Below, one piece after another: positions 56,359 through 64,000 of a stretch of 64,000 nt of DNA. The notes under the pieces were generated by a model. The model was not told the origin of the DNA and did no database searches. It worked only from the letters and a program-made list of their open reading frames with translations. The position numbers and the translations under genes were made by a program. How positions within the stretch are numbered: the stretch's first letter is position 1; each line of letters starts with the position of its first letter. Source of the stretch: JAWKIW01 sp041394145 (GTDB lineage: Bacteria; Actinomycetota; Acidimicrobiia; Acidimicrobiales; Acidimicrobilacustridaceae); assembly GCA_041394145.1 (NCBI GenBank), contig JAWKIW010000001.1, forward strand, positions 496,001 to 560,000. Direction: 5' to 3'.

Positions 56359-57630
56359 TCACGACGGCGCGTTCTGCGTGGGGCCGAGGATCATCCCGGC
56401 GGCCACGGTGGTGTTCGTCGCCTCGTCGATGAGGATGAAGCTGCCCGTCTCGCGGTTGCGCCGGTAGTCGTCGAAGAACAGCGGTGCGGTGGTGCGCAGG
56501 CTGACCCGCCCGATCTCGTTGAGGCCGAGCGCGCCCGCCTCGTGATCGCGGTGCAGCGTGTTGACGTCGAGCCGGTAGTGCAGGCCCTTCACCAGCGCCC
56601 GGACGGAGCGGGTGGTGTGCTTGATCGTGTACTTGGCCCGCGGCGCGAGCGACGACTGCTCGTCCATCCAGCACACCATGGCGTCGATGTCCTGACCGAT
56701 GTCGGGCTGGTTGTGCGGCCGGCAGATCATGTCGCCGCGGCTGACGTCGATGTCGTCGGTCAGGGTTACGGCGACCGACATCGGCGCGAAGGCCTCGTCG
56801 ACCGGGCCGTCGGCCGTGTCGATCGAGGCGATCGTGGAGGTGAACCCCGACGGCAGCACCACCACCTCGTCGCCCGGCTTCAGCACGCCGCCGGCCACCG
56901 TTCCGGCGTAGCCGCGGTAGTCGTGGTGCTGCTCGCTCATGGGGCGCAGCACGTACTGGACGGGGAAGCGGGCGTCGATGAGGTTGCGGTCCGACGCGAT
57001 GAAGACCGTCTCGAGGTGGTGCAGCAGCGACGTGCCCTCGTACCAGGGCATGTTGGCCGACCGGTGCACGACGTTGTCGCCCTGCAGGGCCGAGATCGGG
57101 ATGAAGGTGAGGTCGGTGACGTCGAGCTTGGTGGCGAACCCGGCGAACTCGTCGACGATGGCGTCGAAGACCGACTGGTCGTAGTCGACGAGGTCCATCT
57201 TGTTGACGCACAGCACGAGGTGGGGCACCCGCAGCAGCGACGCCAGGAAGGCGTGGCGGCGGGACTGCTCGACCACGCCGTGGCGGGCGTCGACCAGCAC
57301 CAGCGCGAGGTCGGCCGTCGAGCAGCCGGTGACCATGTTGCGCGTGTACTGGATGTGCCCGGGGGTGTCGGCGATGATGAACTTCCGCTTGGGCGTGGCG
57401 AAGTAGCGGTAGGCGACGTCGATGGTGATGCCCTGCTCGCGCTCGGCTCGCAGGCCGTCGGTGAGCAGCGCCAGGTTGGTGTACTCGTCGCCCCGCTCGC
57501 GCGACGTGCGCTCGACCGATTCGAGCTGGTCCTCGAAGATGGCCTTCGAGTCGTACAGCAGCCGGCCGATGAGGGTCGACTTGCCGTCGTCGACCGAGCC
57601 GGCGGTGGCGAAGCGCAGGAGCTCGGACAT
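56359..57630 (-). CDS. cysN: Sulfate adenylyltransferase subunit 1 (GTPase)
   Basis: 423 residues from ATG 57630. CysN hydrolyses GTP to drive CysD-catalysed formation of APS from sulfate and ATP. GTPase motifs: TAGSVDDGKSTLIGRLL (G1), GITIDVAYRYF (G2), IADTPGHIQYTRNMVTGC (G3), CVNKMDLVDYD (G4) and ISALQGDNV (G5). Two EF-Tu-like beta-barrel domains follow (YAGTVAGGVLKPGDEVVVLP and the closing RNRETGSFILIDEATNTTVA). Its ATG overlaps the cysD stop (TGATG), indicating translational coupling. There is no CysC domain at the C-terminus. Confidence 0.95.
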   Translation of the reverse strand: MSELLRFATAGSVDDGKSTLIGRLLYDSKAIFEDQLESVERTSRERGDEYTNLALLTDGLRAEREQGITIDVAYRYFATPKRKFIIADTPGHIQYTRNMVTGCSTADLALVLVDARHGVVEQSRRHAFLASLLRVPHLVLCVNKMDLVDYDQSVFDAIVDEFAGFATKLDVTDLTFIPISALQGDNVVHRSANMPWYEGTSLLHHLETVFIASDRNLIDARFPVQYVLRPMSEQHHDYRGYAGTVAGGVLKPGDEVVVLPSGFTSTIASIDTADGPVDEAFAPMSVAVTLTDDIDVSRGDMICRPHNQPDIGQDIDAMVCWMDEQSSLAPRAKYTIKHTTRSVRALVKGLHYRLDVNTLHRDHEAGALGLNEIGRVSLRTTAPLFFDDYRRNRETGSFILIDEATNTTVAAGMILGPTQNAPS

Positions 57631-58535
57631 CAGAAGTAGCCCTCCTTCTTGCGGTCCTCCATGCCGGCCTCCGAGATGCGGTCGTCGGCCCGGGTGGCGC
57701 CGCGCTCGGTGATGCGGGTGGCTGCCGTCTCGGCGATCACCTTCTCGACCGTGTCCGCGTCGGACTCGACGGCGCCCGTGCACGACGCATCGCCCACGGT
57801 GCGGAACCGCACCAGCTGCTCGAACGGCTGCTCGCCCTCCAACAGGGTCACGTACGGGGTCAGGGCCAGCAGCATGCCGTCGCGCTCGAAGACCTGCCGT
57901 CGGTGGGCGTAGTAGATCGAGGGCAGCTCGATCTGCTCCTCGCCGATGTACTGCCAGATGTCGAGCTCGGTCCAGTTGCTGAGCGGGAACACCCGGATGT
58001 GCTCACCCTGCTTGTGGCGGCCGTTGTAGAGGCTCCACAGCTCGGGCCGCTGGTTCTTCGGGTCCCACTGCCCGAACTCGTCGCGGAACGAGTACACCCG
58101 CTCCTTGGCCCGGGCCTTCTCCTCGTCGCGGCGAGCTCCGCCGAACACGGCGTCGAAGCGGTGCTCCTCGATGGCGTCGAGGAGCGTGACCGTCTGGAGG
58201 CGGTTGCGGCTGGCCCGCGGCCCGGTCTCCTCCACCACGCGGCCCTGGTCGATCGACTCCTGCACGGAGGCCACCACCAGCCGCACGCCGACGCGCTCCA
58301 CCGTCCGGTCGCGGAACTCGAGGACCTCGGCGAAGTTGTGACCCGTGTCGACGTGCATCACCGGGAAGGGTGGGCGGCCCGGCCAGAACGCCTTGGCCGC
58401 CAGGTGCAGCATCACCACGGAGTCCTTGCCCCCCGAGAACAGCAGCACCGGTCGCTCGAACTCGGCGGCGACCTCACGGATGATGTGGATCGACTCGGCC
58501 TCGAGGGTGCGCAGGTGCGGCAGTTCGTAGTCCAT
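57630..58535 (-). CDS. cysD: Sulfate adenylyltransferase subunit 2
   Basis: 301 residues from ATG 58535. It catalyses adenylation of sulfate with ATP. The N-type ATP pyrophosphatase PP-loop VLLFSGGKDSVVMLHLA is near residue 33. Other family markers: PFPVMHVDTGHNFAEVLEFRD, VFGGARRDEEKARAKERVYS, FPLSNWTELDIWQYI and the C-terminal EDRKKEGYF. A TACGCT box lies upstream and a palindrome TGACCG-GGT-CGGTCA at 58580-58594 lies in the divergent gap shared with cysQ, a good position for joint control. Confidence 0.95.
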   Translation of the reverse strand: MDYELPHLRTLEAESIHIIREVAAEFERPVLLFSGGKDSVVMLHLAAKAFWPGRPPFPVMHVDTGHNFAEVLEFRDRTVERVGVRLVVASVQESIDQGRVVEETGPRASRNRLQTVTLLDAIEEHRFDAVFGGARRDEEKARAKERVYSFRDEFGQWDPKNQRPELWSLYNGRHKQGEHIRVFPLSNWTELDIWQYIGEEQIELPSIYYAHRRQVFERDGMLLALTPYVTLLEGEQPFEQLVRFRTVGDASCTGAVESDADTVEKVIAETAATRITERGATRADDRISEAGMEDRKKEGYF

Positions 58536-58579
58536 GGTGATCGACGAGCGTAGGGTACGGACCGGCCCGGCGGAGATCC

Positions 58580-58594
58580 TGACCGGGTCGGTCA
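58580..58594. promoter_or_regulatory. Palindrome in the cysD/cysQ divergent promoter region
   Basis: TGACCG-GGT-CGGTCA has 6-bp arms around 3 bp. The half-site is the same as that of the operator at 23310-23327 but with one extra spacer base. It lies 45 bp from the cysD start and 20 bp from the cysQ start. Confidence 0.4.
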
Positions 58595-58613
58595 ACTTTA
58601 ATCGGACCACGAC

Positions 58614-59396
58614 ATGGCACCGACCCGACCACCCGCCACGGGTGACGACCACGCACTCGCCGCCGATCTCGCCGCCTGCTGCCACCCTGCTGGTGTCGCT
58701 GCGGGCGAACCTCACGGCCGAGGGCGTCGACCCGACCCACCTGCGCGACGAGGGCGACCGGCGATCGCACGACCTGTTGCTGGACGGCCTGGCCGAACGG
58801 CTGGCGCGGGGTGACGCGGTGCTGTCCGAGGAGGGGGTGGACGACCCGACCCGCCTCGACGCCGAGCGGGTCTGGATCGTCGACCCGCTCGACGGGACCC
58901 GCGAGTTCGGTGAGCCGCCCCGCACCGACTGGGCGGTGCACGTCGCCCTCTGCATCGCCGGAGCACCCGCCGCCGGCGCGGTGGCCCTGCCTCGCCCTCG
59001 ACCTCGTGCTGTCGACCGTCGAGCCGCCGCCACCACCACCGTCCCACGACGGCCCGCCCCGGGTGATCGTCAGCCGGAGCCGGCCGCCGGCGGCCGCCAC
59101 CTTCCTGGCCGAACGGCTCGGCGGGCAGCCTGTGGAGATGGGCTCGGCCGGCGCCAAGGCCATGGCCGTCGTGCGGGCGAGGCCGACGTGTACGCCCACA
59201 GCGGCGGCCAGTACGAGTGGGACTCGTGCGCGCCTGTGGCGGTGGCGCTGGCCGCCGGCCTGCACTGCTCGCGCCGCCGACGGATCTCCCCTCGTGTACA
59301 ACCGCCGACCCGTACCTGCCCGACCTGCTGATCTGCCGGGCCGAGCTGGCGACGGCGGCGCTCGACGCGCCTCGCTCGTTCGACGCCTCGTCGTAG
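58614..59396 (+). pseudogene. cysQ: 3'(2'),5'-bisphosphate nucleotidase CysQ, broken by several indels
   Basis: CysQ removes the 3' phosphate of PAP left after PAPS use. Starting at ATG 58614, the inositol-phosphatase-like fold is readable in pieces: LRANLTAEGVDPTHLRDEGDRRSH, quoted as LRANLTAEGVDPTHLRDEG; AVLSEEGVDDPTRL (first metal Glu-Glu); VWIVDPLDGTREFGEPPRTDW (DPLDGT, central metal motif; quoted in part as VWIVDPLDGTREF); RVIVSRSRPPAAATFLAE; GSAGAKAMAVV; and VYAHSGGQYEWDSCAPVAVA (WDSCAP). These lie in three frames with breaks near 58677, 58990, 59180, 59270 and 59305; the last part ends at a TAG at 59394-59396. All catalytic motifs survive, so sequence error is more likely than gene death. 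Confidence 0.75.
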
Positions 59397-59405
59397 CCCG
59401 GCCCG

Positions 59406-59479
59406 GACCCGTTGGACCCGTTGGACCCGTCGGGCCCGTCGCCGAGACGGCCGGGACGGCCGGGACGGCCGGGACGGCA
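59406..59479. repeat. Tandem GGACCCGTT and GACGGCCGG repeats between convergent genes
   Basis: About three GGACCCGTT-like units (from 59406) and four GACGGCCGG units (59445-59479) fill most of the 136-bp gap between the cysQ and phosphoesterase stops. No gene is seen here. Confidence 0.6.
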
Positions 59480-59532
59480 CTCGACCACGCCCGCCTGGCC
59501 GAGCCGCGGCGGGCCCGGCCGGGCGGGTCCGG

Positions 59533-61001
59533 TCAGCCCGTGAACGCCGGCGTGACGGCGCCGCCGACCGCGCCGGACCCGGCCGCGCTCGACCGCGCCC
59601 CGCCGTCGGCCGACGAGCTGGCCGGCGACGTCGGCGACGTGGTGGTCGTGGTGGTCGTGGGCTCGGTGGGTGGGATGGGCTGGGGCTGGCAGGCGCTGCC
59701 CGTCGCCGGAAGGCCGGGCGCCGGCAGCGTCGGCGGCTCGAGGAAGCCGGGGTTGGCGACGTCGAGCGTGTCGAGCAGGTCGTCGGCGTTGGCGTCCCGG
59801 TAGGTGAGGGCCCCGAGGTTGAACTGGTCTCGAGGAACTTGAGGATCGACGTGTGGTCGTGCACGACGCTCGAGACGTAGCCCTTCTTGGCGAACGGTGA
59901 CACGACGACGGCGGGCACCCGGAAGCCGTAGCGGTCGAAGGCGCCGGGCTCGTCGGGTGGGACGGTGATGCGCGGGGCGATGGCGTCGGGTGCGACCGCC
60001 GGCGGCGGCGGCACGTGGTCGAAGTAGCCACCGTGCTCGTCGTAGGTGAAGAACAGCACCGTCTTGGTCCAGGCGGGACCGTGCATGACGGCGTTGACGA
60101 TCGACGCGCTGTACGCCTCGCCGTTCTGGACGTCGGCGTCCTCCTCACTCCACTTCTGGTCGCCGGGACTGATGATCGACACCTGGGGCAGGGTCCCGTT
60201 GGCGCAGTCGAGCAGGAAGTCGTTGAAGGTCTTGACCTTGTCGACCTTGTCCTGGGACCACCCGGGGAACAGGGCGATGTCGGGGAGGTCGACCGCGTAG
60301 TCGTTCCAGGTGATCCCGTGGACGTCGAGGCGCTCCCAGATGACGCCGTTGGGCGCGGTCGGGGTGGCCAGCACCTCGTCCACGTCGGTGGACACGATGC
60401 CGACCGAGGTGGCCGCCTGGAGGTAGCGGCGGTTCGGGAAGGTCTGGCCGAGCATGGAGCAGAACCACCGGTCGCACAGGACGAACGTCTGGGCCAGCCC
60501 GTAGTAGAAGGGCAGGGTCGTCCCGTCCCAGTAGCCCATCGAGCCCGTGCCGCCGTTCGCAGCGCGGATGAAGCCGTCGTTGGCGCCGTTGCTCCACGAG
60601 ATGTGGCTGGCGTTCCAGCCCTGGCTGGCGCCCTTGTTGGGATCGCAGGTGCCCTGGATCGGGAAGGCCGTCACCGGCTGCTGGTCCAGGTCGGGGTTGC
60701 TGTCGGTCGGCGTGCCGCCGGGGCCGAGGGTGAACCCGTCGCCGCGCCCGAGCATCCCGAAGTAGTTGTCGTAGGAGTGGTTCTCCTGCATGTAGATGAT
60801 CACGTGCTCGATCTCGGGCAGCGTGTCGACGCCCTCGGGCTTGGAGGGATCCGGACGCGTGCCCGGCGGCAGCAGCAGGCCGGCGGCTCGGGCCGGCGCC
60901 TGCGCCTGCCACGACGAGACGCCGGCCACCGTGGCCACGCCGGCGGCCGCCGCCAGCCCCTGCAGCACCTGTCGCCTGGTCGGGCGAGCCTCGTGCGCCA
61001 T
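59533..61001 (-). CDS. Tat-exported phospholipase C-like phosphoesterase, one base missing
   Basis: 489 residues after repair, from ATG 61001. The N-terminus has a Tat signal (RPTRRQVLQGLAAAAGVATV) ending near ARAAG. The catalytic domain begins IEHVIIYMQENHSYDNYFG (family motif, ENHS variant). Further blocks are GSMGYWDGTTLPFYYGLAQ, MLGQTFPNRRYLQAATS, FFTYDEHGGYFDHVPPP and YGFRVPAVVVSPFAKKGYV. Close to 59830 one base is missing: the frame leaves ILKFLET and resumes as KFNLGALTYRDANADDLLDT, then a Pro/Thr/Ser tail ending AFTG. GALTYRD is a standard end of this family. Unlike the paralogue at 53810 it has no lipobox, so it is probably released. Confidence 0.85.
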
Positions 61002-61213
61002 CGTCGTCCCCCGTCACCGTCGCTCCGCCGGGCGTCGACCCTACGCCGTCCACCCGTCCTGCGGAAGGCCCCCGTCCCACCGACCACCGCGATCGCCACG
61101 AGCACATGCCGGCGACCACCGCGGCTCGCCACGAGCGCATGCCGGCGGGGCCGAGCGACCGGTGCGGACACGGCGGCGGCCGCCGGTCCACCGTTCGGTG
61201 CAAGGATCGGGCC

Positions 61214-62032
61214 ATGCAGCTCAAGGTCGTCCGCTACGAGATCGCGGACCGCATCGCCACCGTCACCCTCGACCGCCCCGACCGCCTGAACGCCTGGACC
61301 GGCCGCATGCACACCGAGTACCGGTGGGTGCTGGCACAGGCCGAGGCCGACGACGACGTGCGGGTCGTCGTCGTCACCGGGGCCGGGCGGGGGTTCTGCG
61401 CCGGTGCCGACAGCAGCGCGCTGGAGCACGACGTGGCGTCGGGGGGCTACGACCCCGGGACCCGCGAGGACGAGCTGGCGCGTCCGGGCTACGGCCGACG
61501 CCCCGAGTTCGATCACGACTTCGCCTTCCACTTCGGCCTGACCAAGCCCGTCATCGCCGCCATCAACGGACCGGCCGCCGGCGTCGGCCTGGTGCTCGCC
61601 TGCTACTGCGACCTCCGCTTCGCCGCCGCCGGCGCCAAGCTCACGACCGCGCACGGGCGCCTCAACCTGCCCGCCGAGTACGGCCTGAGCTGGCTGCTGC
61701 CCCGTCTCATCGGGCTCGGTCGGGCCAACGACCTGCTGCTGTCGAGCCGCGTCGTGCTGGCGGAGGAGGCCGAGCAGCTCGGCCTCGTCAACCGCGTGCT
61801 GCCGCCCGAGGAGCTGCTGGCGGCCACCCACGACTACGCCGGCACACTCGCCACGACGATCTCGCGCCGCTCGCTCGCCGAGACCAAGCGACAGGTCTAC
61901 GTCGATTGGCTGCGCGACGTCGGCACGTCGGTCGAGGAGTCCAAGCAGCTGCTCGACGAGATGATGGGAGAACCCGACTTCGCCGAGGGCGTCGCCGCCC
62001 TCACCGCCAAGCGCGACCCCCGCTTCACGTGA
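61214..62032 (+). CDS. Enoyl-CoA hydratase/isomerase family protein
   Basis: 272 residues from ATG 61214. It shows the crotonase fold: VTLDRPDRLNAWTGRMHTEY, VVVTGAGRGFCAGADSSAL near residue 55 (oxyanion hole), PVIAAINGPAAGVGLVLACY (~115; second oxyanion NH) and GLSWLLPRLIGLGRANDLLL near residue 155. LPAEYGLSW contains the Glu at the usual catalytic position. These enzymes hydrate or isomerise acyl-CoA double bonds in fatty-acid or sterol breakdown. The exact substrate is not evident. It converges on a CaiB-type CoA-transferase, with palindromic repeat copy 5 between. Confidence 0.88.
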   Translation: MQLKVVRYEIADRIATVTLDRPDRLNAWTGRMHTEYRWVLAQAEADDDVRVVVVTGAGRGFCAGADSSALEHDVASGGYDPGTREDELARPGYGRRPEFDHDFAFHFGLTKPVIAAINGPAAGVGLVLACYCDLRFAAAGAKLTTAHGRLNLPAEYGLSWLLPRLIGLGRANDLLLSSRVVLAEEAEQLGLVNRVLPPEELLAATHDYAGTLATTISRRSLAETKRQVYVDWLRDVGTSVEESKQLLDEMMGEPDFAEGVAALTAKRDPRFT

Positions 62033-62078
62033 CCGCCTCGGACGCGCGAGCCGCGGGCCCCGACAGCGCAAGCCTCCG

Positions 62079-62127
62079 TTTCGGTCATGGGTTCGAGCGC
62101 TTCGACGCCCGAGACGATGACAAGAAC
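62079..62127. repeat. Intergenic palindromic repeat, copy 5 (degenerate)
   Basis: TTTCGGTCATGGGTTCGAGC ... CGAGACGATGACAAGAAC keeps the GTCAT/ATGAC rims and spacing of the family with divergent inner arms. Convergent gap. Confidence 0.5.
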
Positions 62128-62143
62128 GCCGAGGTAGGCGGGG

Positions 62144-63342
62144 TCAGCCGAGGGCGCCGGCGGCACGCAGCCGGGCGATGGCTGCGTCGTCGATGCCGGC
62201 CTCCCGCAGGACCTCGTCGGTGTGCTCGCCGAGCGCCGGGGCCGGTCGCGGCGTCGGGAGGTCCTCGTGCCGGAAGCGCACCGGCGACGCCACCGCCTGG
62301 TGCGCCGGGGCCCATGCCCCCTCGGGCACCTCGACGAACGCTCCGGCGGCGCGGGCCTGGGGGTCGGCGAGGACGTCGGCGGGGGTGTTCAGCGGCGCCC
62401 ACCACACGTCGTGCTCGTCGAAGCGGGCGGTGAGCTCGTCGCGGTCGTAGCGCTCGAGCTCGGCGTCGAGGGTCGTCACCACCAGCTCGCTGTTCTTGCG
62501 GCGGCCGCGGGCCGTGGCGAAGCGCTCGTCGTCGAGCAGGTCCTCCCGCGCGAGCGCCCGGCACAGGTTGGGGAAGTGCCGGTCGGCCTCGACGCCGATG
62601 AGCCAGAACCAGCGACCGTCGCCCGCCCGGTAGCAGTTGACCATCGGGTTGAGCTCCTCGGTGCGGGGCACCGCCGGGATGAGCTTGCCGAAGCGGGCCT
62701 GGATGCCGAGGTCCCAGCCCAGGCAGTAGATCCCGGTGCGCAGCAGCGACGTCTCCACCAACCCGCCCCGACCGGTGCGGCTGCGCTCGAGCAGCGCGGC
62801 GAGGATGCCGGCCACCGTGGTGATGCCGGTGACGTGGTCACCGAAGCCACCGCGGATCGCCGGCGGCGCCTCACCGGGGGCGCCAGCAGCGACGCCACGC
62901 CGCTGCGGGCCCAGAACCCGCCGACGTCGTAGCCCGGCCGGCCGGCATCGGGCCCCTCCAGCCCGTAGCCCGTCACGCTGGCGTACACCAGGTGGGGATG
63001 GCGCTCGCCGACCTCGTCGTAGGCGAGGCCGAGCCGCTCGATGGCGTCGGGTCGGAGGTTGGTGACGAACACGTCGGCTCGGGACAGCAGCCGGTGCAAC
63101 GTGTCGCGCCCCTCGTCGACGGAGAGGTCGAGCACGACCGATCGCTTGCCGCGGTTGTCGAGGTCGAACGGTGGCGACTCCGGCTGGCCGTGGCCGGCGA
63201 TGAGGTTGAACACCCGCCGCATGGGGTCGCCGCCGGGCGCCTCCACCTTGACCACGTCGGCGCCCCAGTCGGCGAGCAGGCCGGCCGCCGACGGACCGGC
63301 CACCCAGATCCCCAGCTCCACCACGCGCACGTCGTCCAGCAC
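62144..63342 (-). CDS. CaiB/BaiF CoA-transferase family protein, one base missing
   Basis: 399 residues after repair, from GTG 63342. The class III CoA-transferase start VVELGIWVAGPSAAGLLADW and GADVVKVEAPGGDPMRR is followed by DLDNRGKRSVVLDLS (CoA contact) and GRPGYDVGGFWARSGVA with the catalytic Asp near residue 148. At the GGGGG run 62876-62880 one base is missing: the frame continues GEAPPAIRGGFGDHVTGITT and then GRGGLVETSLLRTGIYCLGW to the end HTDEVLREAGIDDAAIARLR. It differs from the AMACR-like paralogue at 21176 in lacking GHDINY. Formyl- or succinyl-CoA transferase activity is possible; the acceptor is unknown. Confidence 0.87.
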
Positions 63343-63405
63343 GGCCGCAGGCTACCGGTCGGGCCGACGACGCCGGCCGGCTCGGTCCCCACCGCCCGTC
63401 CGCCG

Positions 63406-63455
63406 GTTCCTGTCATCGATCTGCGTGTGGGGGCGCTCGGTTCCATGACAGGAAC
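63406..63455. repeat. Intergenic palindromic repeat, copy 6
   Basis: GTTCCTGTCATCGATCTGCG opens and GGTTCCATGACAGGAAC closes the element. It sits in a divergent gap, 64 bp from one start codon and 108 bp from the other, so it cannot act only as a terminator. Confidence 0.75.
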
Positions 63456-63546
63456 ACCGAGGGGGGCGGGCGGGCTGGACCGGGGGGTGGGGCGGGCTGC
63501 GGATGCGCGGGGCGGACCCGGCGGGTCACCGAGGGCCCCGCCTCCG

Positions 63547-63552
63547 TAGACT
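63547..63552 (+). promoter_or_regulatory. -10 box TAGACT before the AarF/UbiB kinase
   Basis: TAGACT ends 10 nt before ATG 63563, as at map. Confidence 0.45.
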
Positions 63553-63562
63553 CGGCGCCGAC

Positions 63563-64000
63563 ATGGCTGACGTGCTGGCACCCCACGATCCCGACGCCGC
63601 GCCGCAGACCGCCGGCGACCGGCCCCCCGACCTGGACATCGGCTCGTTCAGCGACACGCCACCCTGGCTCGTCGACCCCGACGCGATGCCGTGGCGCGCG
63701 CCGGTGACGGCGGTGCGGTGGCGGAGCCGCAAGGAGGTGCCCGAGCTCACCCGGCCCCGCCGCTTCCCGACGGGCACCCGGGTGTTCACGGTGACCCGCC
63801 GGCTCGGCGTCGCCGTGGGGCTGTGGGCGCTGGGCCCTCGGCGCCGAGGGGGCAGCGAGTCCAAGGCCGACCTCTCCCGGCGCCTGCGCATCGCCGCCGA
63901 GCACCTGGGACCCACCTACATCAAGCTGGCCCAGATCATCAGCTCGGGCGAGGGCCTGTTCCCCGAGGAGCTGGTGCGCGAGTGCCAGAAGTGCCGCGAC
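63563..64000 (+). CDS. AarF/UbiB (ABC1) family atypical kinase, N-terminal part
   Basis: 146 residues from ATG 63563 are present; the gene runs off the right edge. After a low-complexity acidic start and a basic segment (RRFPTGTRVFTVTRRLGVAV), the family-specific LGPTYIKLAQIISSGEGLF appears near residue 115. It is the KxGQ-type motif of UbiB kinases, here KLAQ, followed by PEELVRECQKCRD where the family usually has LPxELxxELxxLqD. UbiB proteins support quinone or isoprenoid lipid synthesis and act at the membrane. The ATP-binding and catalytic parts lie outside the window, so nothing can be said about activity. Confidence 0.82.
   Translation, partial: MADVLAPHDPDAAPQTAGDRPPDLDIGSFSDTPPWLVDPDAMPWRAPVTAVRWRSRKEVPELTRPRRFPTGTRVFTVTRRLGVAVGLWALGPRRRGGSESKADLSRRLRIAAEHLGPTYIKLAQIISSGEGLFPEELVRECQKCRD

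Overview
This is a single high-GC bacterial contig, coding-dense on both strands. The content points to an actinobacterium, most likely class Acidimicrobiia (Iamia/Ilumatobacter-like). The evidence is a Kgd-type multifunctional 2-oxoglutarate decarboxylase with an N-terminal acyltransferase domain, a SEC-C methionine aminopeptidase, GTP-dependent PEP carboxykinase, an actinobacterial gene order rpmB / DAK-family kinase / recG, and many TANNNT -10 boxes lying 6-10 nt before the start codon, which suggests leaderless transcripts. The taxonomic call is inference from gene content; there is no rRNA in the window. No tRNA, rRNA, CRISPR array or phage was seen.

Layout. 1-6.4 kb: a glycan-modification cluster (an edge-truncated protein with beta-rich repeats, a FemAB/BioF2-like acyltransferase, a PP-loop ATPase with a Cys cluster, a PIG-L deacetylase, two GT2 glycosyltransferases). 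6.4-17.4 kb: housekeeping (recG, DAK/FakA-like kinase, rpmB, pckG, hsp20, a stand-alone Lrp-type sensor domain, map, a truncated lepA, rpsT). 17.4-18.4 kb: an IS5-family element next to rpsT. 18.4-24.6 kb: catabolic genes (HAD phosphatase, Fe-alcohol dehydrogenase/maleylacetate reductase, LmbE amidase, AMACR-like CoA enzyme, alpha/beta hydrolase) and a ferric-reductase-like membrane pair. 24.7-29.1 kb: a 1471-residue secreted protein. 29.3-31.3 kb: galT-galK. 31.3-37.8 kb: assorted membrane proteins, a metal receptor, a zincin, a UvrD-type helicase, DUF2505, a thioesterase. 37.9-39.6 kb: a poorly resolved stretch with broken xthA and DsbA-like genes. 39.6-45.9 kb: an RND/MMPL transporter and kgd. 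46-53.6 kb: an AbiEi-like protein, HAD, M20 peptidase, a NYN-S1-histone-H1-like protein, ettA, small proteins. 53.8-61 kb: a sulfate-activation module (cysD-cysN-cysC with a divergent, broken cysQ) flanked by two secreted phospholipase C-like phosphoesterases. 61.2-64 kb: enoyl-CoA hydratase, a CaiB/BaiF CoA-transferase and the start of an AarF/UbiB kinase.

Two things run through the whole window. First, about a dozen conserved genes carry one-base (sometimes more) indels, often in C or G runs; most look like uncorrected sequencing error rather than gene decay, so disrupted genes are described as their intact family with the break position given. Second, six copies of a roughly 40-50 bp palindromic element built on GTCATSGATCTGCGTGC sit only between genes, in convergent, tandem and divergent gaps; I regard this repeat family as the most interesting non-coding signal. 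The best candidate for an undescribed pathway is the 1-6.4 kb cluster, where deacetylation, amine acylation and ATP-dependent activation could together decorate a glycan.
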